Shown: one piece after another, positions 1 to 7,589 of the stretch
Numbering within the stretch: the stretch's first letter is position 1
How the letters are laid out: the number at the start of each line of letters is the position of its first letter
Source of the DNA: Saccharococcus thermophilus
Lineage (GTDB): Bacteria > Bacillota > Bacilli > Bacillales > Anoxybacillaceae
Length of the DNA stretch: 64,000 nucleotides
Reading direction: 5' to 3'
Assembly (NCBI RefSeq): GCF_011761475.1
Contig: NZ_JAASRS010000001.1
Coordinates: 1,364,001 to 1,428,000 of the forward strand
The notes under the pieces: generated by a model
Told to the model about the DNA's origin: nothing
Databases searched by the model: none
Seen by the model: only the letters and a program-made list of their open reading frames with translations
Translations under genes and position numbers: made by a program

Positions 1-180
1 GAAACGGAATTCCCGGTTGCCGAAGCAGCAGAACCGCAAGAACGCGCAGCGCTGGCACTGGAAAACTGGAAGCTATGGATCGGCATTACGGTTGCGCTTA
101 TTTTGATCGCCTATACAGTGCCATTCATCGATATGATTCAAAATGCGCCACCGGGGTCAAAAGGTTATAAATTATGGTAA
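1..180 (+). CDS. C-terminal tail of a membrane protein, probably ba3-type cytochrome c oxidase subunit I
   Basis: An open frame enters from outside the window and stops with TAA at 178-180, leaving the last 59 residues. They hold one hydrophobic segment (about residues 27-45 of the fragment) after an acidic, Ala-rich stretch, and end in APPGSKGYKLW. The tail resembles the end of the subunit I (CbaA) family of ba3-type terminal oxidases, which close with a similar Pro-Gly...LW motif; that is from memory of the family and not proven here. No haem or copper ligands are in this part. A bidirectional terminator follows at once. Confidence 0.5.
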   Translation, partial: ETEFPVAEAAEPQERAALALENWKLWIGITVALILIAYTVPFIDMIQNAPPGSKGYKLW

Positions 181-183
181 TAC

Positions 184-219
184 AAAATCCTCTCTCCTCT
201 AAAAAGGAGGGAGGATTTT
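184..219. terminator. Bidirectional intrinsic terminator
   Basis: Fifteen-base arms (184-198 and 205-219) pair with one mismatch around a 6-base loop, flanked by A-run and T-run. It lies between the convergent oxidase tail and ypwA and can end both transcripts. Confidence 0.85.
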
Positions 220-224
220 GTATT

Positions 225-1733
225 TTATAGTTGGTAGATTGCTTTATATTTTTCTTCTAAATAACGGATCAAATAGTCGGCATTCAGCGCCTCTCCGGTT
301 GCGTCTCGCAAAATTTCGAGCGGTTTTTTCGTTTTGCCAAATTGATGGATCCGCTCTGTCAGCCACTCGCGAATTGGCGTTAATTCCCCTTTTTCGAGCA
401 ATTCATCAAAATGCGGCAAATCTTTTAGCATCGCGTGCTTGAACTGTGCCGCATACATATAGCCGAGCGCATACGACGGGAAGTAGCCGAAGCTGCCGCC
501 GGCCCAATGGACATCCTGCAGCACGCCCACCGCGTCATTGTGCGGCCGAATGCCGAGGTATTCTTCATATTTATCATTCCAAATTTCCGGCAAGTCTTTC
601 ACTTCGATCGCTCCATTGAACAGCTGCTTTTCGATTTCGTAACGAACGATAATATGTAACGGATATGTCAGTTCATCGGCTTCAATACGAATCAGCGACG
701 GCTTCGCTTCATTAATCGCCCGATAAAACGCGTCAAGGGAGACCCCGGAAAACTGCTCTGGAGCGTATTGCCGCAGACGGGAGTAATTGCGTTTCCAATA
801 CAAGTAATGGCGGGCGATAAAGTTTTCATAAAACAGTGACTGCGATTCATGAATTCCCATCGACGTGCCTGTGCATAACGGCGTTCCGATGAGTTTCTCC
901 GAAATATGCTGTTCGTATAGAGCATGCCCGCATTCATGAATCGTTCCAAAAATGGCCGTGCGAAAATCGCGTTCGTCATACCTCGTTGTAATGCGGACAT
1001 CGTTCGGATTCAGGCCGATGGCAAACGGATGCACGGTTTCATCCAACCGGCCTTTTTCAAAATCATAGCCAAGCTCCTGCAACAGCTCCAAGCTAAAGGC
1101 GCGCTGTTTTTCCTTTGGAAACGGATGGAATAAAAACGATGTTTCCGGCTGATTTGGAGAAGTGACGACCTCTTGCACGAGCGGAACAATTCGCTCTCGC
1201 AGTTTGCCGAATACTTGGTCCAACACATCCACCGTCATTCCCGGCTCATATAAGTCAAGCAATGTATTATATGGATTTCCTTCATATCCCCAATAACCAA
1301 TAAATCGTTTATTGAATTCCACTAATTTTTCTAAATACGGACAGAATAGAGAAAAATCCGCTCTCGCTTTCGCTTCTTCCCATACGCTTTCCGCTTTCGA
1401 TTGCAATACGACGTATTCTTTATATTCATCAGCCGGGATTTTTTTGTTCCGTTCATATTCTTTTTTGCATTCTTCCAACGTGTAACGGGTCACTTCGGAA
1501 AGCTGCTCATACGCATGTTTTGGAGATAATTCCGCGATAAACGCGGCCATTTCCTCCGATGTGGACATTTTAAATACTTCTTGCGAAAGCATGCCGATGA
1601 CTTCCGAACGCTGCTCGACCCCTTTTTTCGGCGCCCCCGTCCGCAAGTCCCAATACATAAGGCTGATCGCCTCATTATAGCTCATCATTTTTTTCACATA
1701 TTGTAAAAATTGCTCTTCGATTTTTTTAATCAT
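225..1733 (-). CDS. ypwA: M32 metallocarboxypeptidase (carboxypeptidase Taq family)
   Basis: Cytosolic zinc carboxypeptidase of 502 residues, the usual length for family M32, which removes C-terminal amino acids from peptides (not after Pro) and is typical of thermophiles. The zinc-binding motif HECGH lies near residue 267 within TIHECGHALYEQH, and the downstream family motif HESQSLFYEN supplies the third ligand. The start ATG is preceded by a GGGGGAG ribosome site. In B. subtilis ypwA is also next to ypvA, matching the neighbour here. No signal peptide is seen. Confidence 0.93.
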   Translation of the reverse strand: MIKKIEEQFLQYVKKMMSYNEAISLMYWDLRTGAPKKGVEQRSEVIGMLSQEVFKMSTSEEMAAFIAELSPKHAYEQLSEVTRYTLEECKKEYERNKKIPADEYKEYVVLQSKAESVWEEAKARADFSLFCPYLEKLVEFNKRFIGYWGYEGNPYNTLLDLYEPGMTVDVLDQVFGKLRERIVPLVQEVVTSPNQPETSFLFHPFPKEKQRAFSLELLQELGYDFEKGRLDETVHPFAIGLNPNDVRITTRYDERDFRTAIFGTIHECGHALYEQHISEKLIGTPLCTGTSMGIHESQSLFYENFIARHYLYWKRNYSRLRQYAPEQFSGVSLDAFYRAINEAKPSLIRIEADELTYPLHIIVRYEIEKQLFNGAIEVKDLPEIWNDKYEEYLGIRPHNDAVGVLQDVHWAGGSFGYFPSYALGYMYAAQFKHAMLKDLPHFDELLEKGELTPIREWLTERIHQFGKTKKPLEILRDATGEALNADYLIRYLEEKYKAIYQL

Positions 1734-1831
1734 GCTAGTAGCTCCCCCTGTTTTTTTGTTGCGTTGATAATATTTCCATGATAAAAGGCCGTTTTCCTCT
1801 TTTTTATAATAAAAAAAGTGAGGAAAGAATT

Positions 1832-3772
1832 CTATTCTTCCCTCACCGTTGTCGGCAGCACCTCTTTGACTGCATCAATTACTTGCTTGTCCTCATCATT
1901 CGTGACAAAAATCGAAACGATGCCGCGGTCTTCATGGGTGCGGATCAAGCGCCCTACTCCTTGGCGCAGCCTTAGCAACATATACGGAACGTCCACTCCC
2001 CAAAACGGATCTTCATACGCTTTTCGCTTCGCCTGAAAAACCGGATCGTTCGGCGGATATGGCAGTGACCAAATAATCACGTTTGATAACGACGGTCCCG
2101 GAATATCGAGTCCTTCCCATAAATGTTCAGCACATAAGATCGTTTCTTCATTCGCTTGGAAGATGGCGACGAGCTCGCTAATTTCCCGATCGCCTTCAAA
2201 CAAAAAGGTAAATTGCTTCTCGCTGCTTGCGGCCTCTTTAAATTGCTGCAGTTCTTGCCGTGATGGGAACAAAATAAGGGCGCGTCCATCTGTTTCCCGA
2301 ATTTTGCCCATCGCATACGCATATTTTTGGGCAAACAGCGTTTCATCATTGGTAAATGTCGGCATATAAATCGTCATTTGCTGCTCATAATCAAACGGCG
2401 AGTCGACGCTGAAAGACAAATATTCATCAATGCCAAGGCTATTCGCAATATATTGGAACGATTTGCCGCTTGATAGCGTCGCCGAAGAAAAGATAAACGG
2501 AATCCGCTTGCTGAACACTTTTTCGCGCAATACTTCCTGCACGGTACGCGGCATGACGACAAGCGTTGTTTCTTGACGGGATGACTCCATCCATATAATG
2601 GCATCCGCATTATTCATGAACAAATCAAGCGAATATTCAATTTGATCTAAATATTCATCAACAATATTTAATTGATAGTGATCAATCGTATATGTCTCGC
2701 TTTCAAAGACGAGCTCGTTGCCAATCTCCACTATTTTGCCGTGCAATTGTTCCGCAAGGCGGAGCAATTTCGGCGAAAACGTAATTTCTTGACGATTCGA
2801 ACCGGCTATTTCTTTTGCACATGATTTCAGCTCATCAAAAAAGCGGACGCTGATTTGCAGCGTTTCCTCAATTAAATAGGCAAGCTCTTCACGAATATCG
2901 TTTTCTAAAAGCTTTGTGAGCAACGTTTCCAACGTCGTTTCTTTCATCCGGTATGTCAGCGCTTTTTGCGCGGCGAACTCTAACAAATGCCCTTCATCAA
3001 ATACAACGCAGCTCGCTTCCGGCAAAAGCGGAAGCTGTCCTTCACGTTTGCGCGCATCATATGTCCAAACATGCTCCATGTAAAAATCATGGGAGCAGAC
3101 GATTAAATCGGCTGCTTTCCGGTAATACTCCCGCCATAACGTTTGCCCGCAGCGATGGCGTTTTTCACACGTAAAACAGTCTTGGAACGGATCCCAGGCG
3201 ATTTTTTTCCATTGCTCATCCGTCAAATGGGCATACTCTTTCCGATCTCCATAATGGTAGAATGCCTGCATTGGCTTATTGTCGTGCACAAACGCTGGAA
3301 GTTCATCATAAATTTGCTCGTAAAGTTCGATATCCTTGTCATCATATGTCGTTACTTCTTCTAGTTTGTTTAAACATAAATATTGATCCGGGGACTTCGC
3401 GAGCCGCACATCAATCTGTAAACCTAGTACATTGGATAATTTCGCGATATCCCCTTCTTTTTTTACCAGCTGTTCAATCAACGTTTCATCGGCGCAGGCG
3501 ATAATAGCCGGCTTTCCTGTATAGCGGGCGTAACAAATCGCATACAGCAAATAGACAATCGTTTTCCCCGTGCCAACTCCCGCTTCCGCAAAAATCACTT
3601 TTTTCTCGCGAAAGGCGCGCTCTAACTGAAACGCCATATAAATTTGTTCATCCCGAAGCTCAAAACCCGCTTCCGGCAAAATGTCATAAAACACATCGCC
3701 AATCCACTGGCTTAGCTTATCAAAAAAATTCTCATTTTTTTCTAATGTAAAAGGATAGCGCTCACGGCTCAT
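1832..3772 (-). CDS. ypvA: DinG/XPD-like superfamily 2 helicase YpvA
   Basis: A 646-residue ATP-dependent DNA helicase of the DinG/XPD family. Walker A is AEAGVGTGKT near residue 66, the DEAH-type box is FDEGH, and a cysteine group (CFTCEKRHRC plus a later IVCSH) fits the iron-sulfur domain of this family. The C-terminal helicase motif RLRQGVGRLIRT is intact. The start is set at MSRERYP because a GGAGGG site sits 9 bases upstream; the longer reading frame to 3850 adds 26 hydrophobic residues with no ribosome site. It lies upstream of ypwA on the same strand, 98 bases apart. The exact physiological substrate is unknown. Confidence 0.9.
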   Translation of the reverse strand: MSRERYPFTLEKNENFFDKLSQWIGDVFYDILPEAGFELRDEQIYMAFQLERAFREKKVIFAEAGVGTGKTIVYLLYAICYARYTGKPAIIACADETLIEQLVKKEGDIAKLSNVLGLQIDVRLAKSPDQYLCLNKLEEVTTYDDKDIELYEQIYDELPAFVHDNKPMQAFYHYGDRKEYAHLTDEQWKKIAWDPFQDCFTCEKRHRCGQTLWREYYRKAADLIVCSHDFYMEHVWTYDARKREGQLPLLPEASCVVFDEGHLLEFAAQKALTYRMKETTLETLLTKLLENDIREELAYLIEETLQISVRFFDELKSCAKEIAGSNRQEITFSPKLLRLAEQLHGKIVEIGNELVFESETYTIDHYQLNIVDEYLDQIEYSLDLFMNNADAIIWMESSRQETTLVVMPRTVQEVLREKVFSKRIPFIFSSATLSSGKSFQYIANSLGIDEYLSFSVDSPFDYEQQMTIYMPTFTNDETLFAQKYAYAMGKIRETDGRALILFPSRQELQQFKEAASSEKQFTFLFEGDREISELVAIFQANEETILCAEHLWEGLDIPGPSLSNVIIWSLPYPPNDPVFQAKRKAYEDPFWGVDVPYMLLRLRQGVGRLIRTHEDRGIVSIFVTNDEDKQVIDAVKEVLPTTVREE

Positions 3773-3973
3773 CGTTGAAAAACCCTCCAAAAATATAAAT
3801 AAGAACTTCCTACCCACTACATGGTTTTGTATGCATGCATAAGCGCGCAACGATTTTTGCTGCGCGCTTACGATTCTGTAAAGTCTAACAAAATAATATT
3901 ATGATGGATCGTTCTCAAGAAGTCAAATAATATAAGCAGCCGATGATCGGAGCGCAAACTTTCTTTAGCTTCC

Positions 3974-4150
3974 TTATGCTTTCAACGTGCTGGATATGCG
4001 GTATGTAAACGCTTGTTTCCACGTGTTTTTGGCCACTTCAATTTGTTTTAAATGTTCATCATCGACATTTTGCTGTACTAAACATTCGTATGTGCGGTCA
4101 AGCGCTTCGGAAATTTTCATCCAATCAAGCGAACAATAAGTCATTTTCAT
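3974..4150 (-). CDS. Conserved-looking 58-aa protein of unknown function
   Basis: A short open frame starting MKMTYCSLDWMKISEAL and ending STLKA. The start ATG is preceded by an AGGAAGGGG ribosome site 1-9 bases upstream and by a TATAAT -10 box at 4189-4194, which argues for a real gene despite its size. The product is charged, soluble, likely helical (a DEHLKQIEVAKNTWKQAF stretch) and has no membrane segment. I do not recognise the family. A second in-frame ATG two codons on is possible. Confidence 0.6.
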   Translation of the reverse strand: MKMTYCSLDWMKISEALDRTYECLVQQNVDDEHLKQIEVAKNTWKQAFTYRISSTLKA

Positions 4151-4320
4151 CCCCTTCCTGCAAAAAGTAGTTCATGGATAATATCCGTATTATATGCAGA
4201 AAGGAATGGTCCTATTCAATTTTAATTAAGTAACTGCTAAAACGTCGTTATTTCGACAAATGTTTATTAATGGTTATGATCCCATACGATTAATTAAAAA
4301 GGAATGTTTTATTTCAGGCA

Positions 4321-4473
4321 TTAACAATACCAACATGCTATCAAAGCTAATCCTTTGCAAGACAAAGTCTTTTCCAATATTCCAACCTCTTCTTTCTTCA
4401 ACATGTCCAGCAATTCATTGTAATCTTGATCTTCATTTAGCATGTCTACATTTGTCCGCTGGTTTGCACTCAT
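4321..4473 (-). CDS. Possible 50-aa ORF or remnant downstream of the PIN gene
   Basis: Open frame MSANQRTNVDMLNEDQDYNE... ending IACWYC. It has an acidic, helix-prone middle but no ribosome site before the ATG, and it starts right after the terminator of the PIN-domain gene. It may be a leftover of a neighbouring gene in this AT-rich island. The rest of 4151-4490 shows nothing else I can support. Confidence 0.2.
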   Translation of the reverse strand: MSANQRTNVDMLNEDQDYNELLDMLKKEEVGILEKTLSCKGLALIACWYC

Positions 4474-4489
4474 TTTTCAAAACAAAAAT

Positions 4490-4512
4490 AAAAGTCGGCT
4501 TTATGACGACTT
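4490..4512 (-). terminator. Terminator of the PIN-domain module
   Basis: AAGTCG (4492-4497) pairs with CGACTT (4507-4512), extended by two more pairs, followed on the minus strand by a T-rich run. It overlaps the stop codon of the PIN gene. Confidence 0.65.
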
Positions 4513-5074
4513 AATAATCTCTATGTTTCCCCGTTGTATAATAAACATTTGTAATATTTGGAAGTTCCGTTCCTTGACTAAACATGTTTTCTGCTAATCT
4601 TTTATCTACAGTCAAAAAACTTATACCGTATAAATTAGCAATAGAAGCATTTACTGCATCTGCCGATCCTAATTCTTTATATAATGAAATTTGCTTAATA
4701 ACGCTTTCTTTATCCCCATCTAATATTGAAAGAACTTCATTTTCTATTAATTCTTTAATACCATTAGTAATTGTCTTTTCAATATTCTCTATATCCGAAT
4801 TCGTAAAATCATTTGCTTTGTCAGGGAAAGAAGTAAGATATTTCTTTAGAGGAGTAGATGCTAAATAGGTTATTTCATTTACTATTGTTGGATTAATGTA
4901 TAAAAATAAATTCTTGTCATTATGTAATATGTGCTTATCAAACAACTGTTTTACAGTTGAATGATAAGCATCATATGGATTATAAAAAGCAAACAATACC
5001 CCCGTGTCAACAAGGATATCTTCGCCTTCTACAAAACCTTGGAAATCTAGATGATTAAAATCAATTATTCTCAT
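4511..5074 (-). CDS. PIN-domain ribonuclease, candidate VapC-like toxin
   Basis: A 187-residue protein with the PIN nuclease layout: DTGVLFAF (first Asp), NEITYL (Glu), SADAVNASIANLYG (Asp) and LTVDKRLAENMF (last Asp). These are the four acidic residues that bind Mg in PIN ribonucleases. It is longer than usual VapC toxins (about 130-150), with an extra helical, Lys/Asp-rich stretch in the middle. The start is MRIIDF at 5074, overlapping the end of a small upstream gene by 14 bases, which implies translational coupling. The frame upstream to 5098 has no ribosome site. AT-rich codon use sets it apart from the neighbours and suggests transfer. An RNA target cannot be read from sequence. Confidence 0.75.
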   Translation of the reverse strand: MRIIDFNHLDFQGFVEGEDILVDTGVLFAFYNPYDAYHSTVKQLFDKHILHNDKNLFLYINPTIVNEITYLASTPLKKYLTSFPDKANDFTNSDIENIEKTITNGIKELIENEVLSILDGDKESVIKQISLYKELGSADAVNASIANLYGISFLTVDKRLAENMFSQGTELPNITNVYYTTGKHRDY

Positions 5075-5237
5075 ACTTCCACCAATGACGAACGTCATTC
5101 ATATCGATTTTTGATGGAGCGCTTCCCATATGCTTTTTTAGTAATTCTTTTTTACTTTTGGTCAACCCTGTATTTTTAGATTTATCGATCTTTTTTGTAG
5201 CAGTAGCGTTCATTTTCTTCTCCCCCTTATCGCACAT
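5061..5237 (-). CDS. Small Lys-rich protein, candidate antitoxin of the PIN protein
   Basis: A 58-residue frame (MCDKGEKKMNATATKKIDKS... ending RHWWKYENN) that ends 14 bases inside the PIN gene. A perfect AAGGAGG site (5245-5251) sits 7 bases before ATG 5237; an internal ATG at 5213, itself after GGGGGAG, would give 50 residues. The N-terminal two thirds is strongly basic and the C-terminus has an aromatic DVRHWW patch, a plausible toxin-docking tail. I do not recognise VapB, Phd, RelB or MazE folds in it. Position, size and overlap argue for an antitoxin; function is inferred. Confidence 0.6.
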   Translation of the reverse strand: MCDKGEKKMNATATKKIDKSKNTGLTKSKKELLKKHMGSAPSKIDMNDVRHWWKYENN

Positions 5238-5243
5238 ACAATC

Positions 5244-5265
5244 GCCTCCTTAAGAGGCTATTATA
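5244..5265 (-). promoter_or_regulatory. -10 box and palindrome at the start of the PIN module
   Basis: On the minus strand a consensus TATAAT (5260-5265) is followed by the palindrome GCCTC-TTAAG-GAGGC (5244-5258), whose second arm contains the AAGGAGG ribosome site. The palindrome would lie at the transcription start, as expected for autorepression. The -35 region is weak. Confidence 0.5.
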
Positions 5266-5310
5266 TGCATTTTTATGGAAATTATACCATAAAACAAGTA
5301 ATTTTCATCA

Positions 5311-5370
5311 ACTTATTTGAACTTATTTGCATTTATTTTAACTTATTTCAACTTAAAATAACTTAATTTA
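5311..5370. repeat. Six tandem 10-bp AT-rich repeats
   Basis: Six consecutive decamers of the form ACTTATTTGA, in register: 5311, 5321, 5331, 5341, 5351, 5361. The first four match closely, the last two diverge after ACTTA. The period equals one DNA turn, so the T-runs are phased. The array joins the PIN module to the IS1634-type remnant and forms the last codons of that remnant. Confidence 0.75.
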
Positions 5371-6041
5371 CTACAATCAAAAACCGAGATGCGAACCAGC
5401 AAGAGAGCCAGCCAACTGAGCGGCACATGCGCACGAATGCGGTCTTCCAAGCGATGATACATCGGGCGCAATTCGAGGGTCGATTTTAATGTTCGAAAAG
5501 CCTGCTCGATATCCACCAGCTGCTTATATCCCAGCGCCACATCCTCGGCAGACAGTGTGTCATCGGACGTTCGGATGAGATATTTCCCATCATACTTTTC
5601 GGCTTTACGGACCGCCTGTTTGTCGATGCGAAGCGTTCCGTCCTTCAATTGGCGCAAATATTTGCCGTATGAAGGATGAGAACGCAACCGACAATGACGA
5701 GAAGCAAACAAGGTTCTCAGAATGTCATCCAGCCCCACTTGTCTCCATAGCTGGTCAAGAAGCCAAATGCCACCGAGGCGTTTGCACGACTGGAATCGAA
5801 AATCGGAAGCTTCCCCTGCCAACTCCTGCGTTTTCCAAACCTGCTCAGGAGAAAGGAATCTCGAAATGCTTTTGGCCAGACGCTCCAAGACGGCGCGATC
5901 CACTTCATCTTCACGCCCAAACAAATAAATCACCTTCGCTTTTGCATATTTGTCCTTCGGATCCCATTCGTTGTGAGCAAGCTGGAGATAAGCAACGGTT
6001 GTTCCATCTTTGTTTTTACGTGTTACTCGTCGTATGTACAT
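5343..6041 (-). pseudogene. IS1634-type transposase remnant with internal deletion
   Basis: Reads as 232 residues where the family has about 550. The N-terminal part (MYIRRVTRKNKDGTTVAYLQ to about residue 120) and a C-terminal block (VALGYKQLVDIEQAFRTLKS) are joined, so the catalytic core between them is missing. The end runs into the 10-bp repeats (SVFDCSKLSYFKLK), replacing the native C-terminus. It cannot transpose. No clear terminal repeats were found. Confidence 0.8.
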
Positions 6042-6059
6042 GCCTATATTAATACATAT

Positions 6060-6356
6060 ATTTTAAAAGGCCTAATAAACAAAACGTGTGCCTATGAAAT
6101 TTGGCGTCTTTTCCTAGGTTGACAACCCCAAAATCCTTGATATAACAGGATTCTTGAACTTTTTATTTGCCTAAAATGGCCCTCAAACTGTCGAACTCGG
6201 GTAAACCTCCGATCTTCAAGAAAATCCTTTATGGCGTATTTTAAAAGCAAAAAAGCCACACCTCCTTTTCCGTTTGAAAAGAAAGTGTGACTTAAATTTA
6301 GACCATATTGTTTTTGTGAAACCACATTATTAAAAATCGCTCAAACCCTTGACACA
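6060..6356. other. Gene-poor stretch, probably mobile-element debris
   Basis: About 300 bases between the IS remnant and ypsC. A 77-codon open frame (6092-6325, minus) has no ribosome site and no recognisable product. A hairpin at about 6255-6293 (AGCCACAC against GTGTGACT, inner stem CTTTTC/GAAAAG) is visible. I see no gene here. Confidence 0.4.
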
Positions 6357-7493
6357 TCAGCTTTCTTTCGGCGGCCGCGGCCCCCAGTATTGGTAATAAT
6401 GCGTTTCGATAAAGCCGTTGAATAATTTGCGGCGCTTCGTCGCTTTTTTCCCATAATGCTTTTCAAACTCTTTATGCGCCGTCAAAATATAGATGGACCA
6501 CGTATCTAAAGCGGAAAACGTTTTGCCCATGTCCCGATACATTGCCTCTACTTCTCTACGCTCGCCAAGCCGCTCGCCATATGGGGGATTGCCGACGATC
6601 ACGCCGTATTCTTTGCGCGTGCGAAAATCTTTTACTTGCATTTGCTTAAATGACACCAAATCGGCAAATCCGGCTTCCAGCGCGTTTGTTTTGGCGATTT
6701 CCACCATGCGATGGTCAATGTCAAATCCGGAAATGTCGAGAGGCTGGTCATAGTTGGCCAAATCTTCCGCTTCCTCGCGGGCTCGCTCCCATGTTTTTTC
6801 GCCAATCCACCCCCATTGTTCAGACACAAAATCACGATTAAATCCTGGCGCGATATTTTGGCCGATCAGCGCCGCTTCAATTGGAATCGTTCCCGATCCG
6901 CAAAACGGATCGACAAACGGGCGGTCCGGCGTCCAGTTTGTCAGTTGCACGAGCGCGGCCGCCAGCGTTTCTTTTAACGGCGCTTCCCCTTGTTGGGCGC
7001 GATAGCCGCGTTTATGCAAACCGGCTCCGCTCGTGTCAATCGTCAGCGTGGCGATATCTTTATGAAGCGCAACTTCAATACGGTAAAGAGGTCCTGTTTC
7101 TTCAAACCAAGAAACGTGATGCTTCTCCTTCAAACTTTCCACCACTGCTTTTTTGACGATCGCCTGACAGTCTGGGACGCTAAAAAGCGTGGATTTTACC
7201 GATTTTCCGATCACCGGGAAGTTGGCATTCACCGGCAAATAATCAGCCCATGGCAACGCTTTTGTTTGCTCAAACAGCTCCTCAAACGTCGTCGCTTTAA
7301 ATTCCCCGATTTTTAATTTCACGCGATCTGCCGTGCGCAACCATAAATTCGCACGGCAAATCGCCAGTTCATCGCCCTCGAACGTCACTTTTCCGTTTTC
7401 CACTTGGCACTCGTAGCCGAGGCGGCGCACTTCATCGGCAACGATCGATTCCACACCCATCGCCGCCGTAGCGATTAACGTAATCGAACCCAT
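6357..7493 (-). CDS. ypsC: THUMP-domain SAM-dependent rRNA methyltransferase YpsC (RlmL-like)
   Basis: A 378-residue RNA guanine-N2 methyltransferase. The N-terminal THUMP/RNA-binding part (about 1-160, including YECQVENGKVTFEG) is followed by a Rossmann methyltransferase with DPFCGSGTIPIEAA as the SAM loop and the catalytic NPPYGER motif. B. subtilis YpsC is a close match from memory; E. coli RlmL methylates 23S rRNA G2445. The start is at MGSITLIATA, where homology begins; an AGGAGG lies 12 bases upstream, slightly far. Normally it sits directly beside rnpB; here a c-di-GMP gene intervenes. Confidence 0.9.
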   Translation of the reverse strand: MGSITLIATAAMGVESIVADEVRRLGYECQVENGKVTFEGDELAICRANLWLRTADRVKLKIGEFKATTFEELFEQTKALPWADYLPVNANFPVIGKSVKSTLFSVPDCQAIVKKAVVESLKEKHHVSWFEETGPLYRIEVALHKDIATLTIDTSGAGLHKRGYRAQQGEAPLKETLAAALVQLTNWTPDRPFVDPFCGSGTIPIEAALIGQNIAPGFNRDFVSEQWGWIGEKTWERAREEAEDLANYDQPLDISGFDIDHRMVEIAKTNALEAGFADLVSFKQMQVKDFRTRKEYGVIVGNPPYGERLGERREVEAMYRDMGKTFSALDTWSIYILTAHKEFEKHYGKKATKRRKLFNGFIETHYYQYWGPRPPKES

Positions 7494-7589
7494 TTTTATC
7501 TTTATCCTCCTATTTTTTATGTTATAAAACCTCAAACTCTTGCAGTTATATGTAACCATCCGTATAAAACACTGGCAAGCACGGCGCTT

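Noticed and set aside
5311-5370. CRISPR array
   Set aside because: Repeats are 10 bp and contiguous without spacers, and no cas genes are near.
6092-6325. 77-codon minus-strand frame as a gene
   Set aside because: No ribosome site and no known product; the area looks like mobile-element debris.
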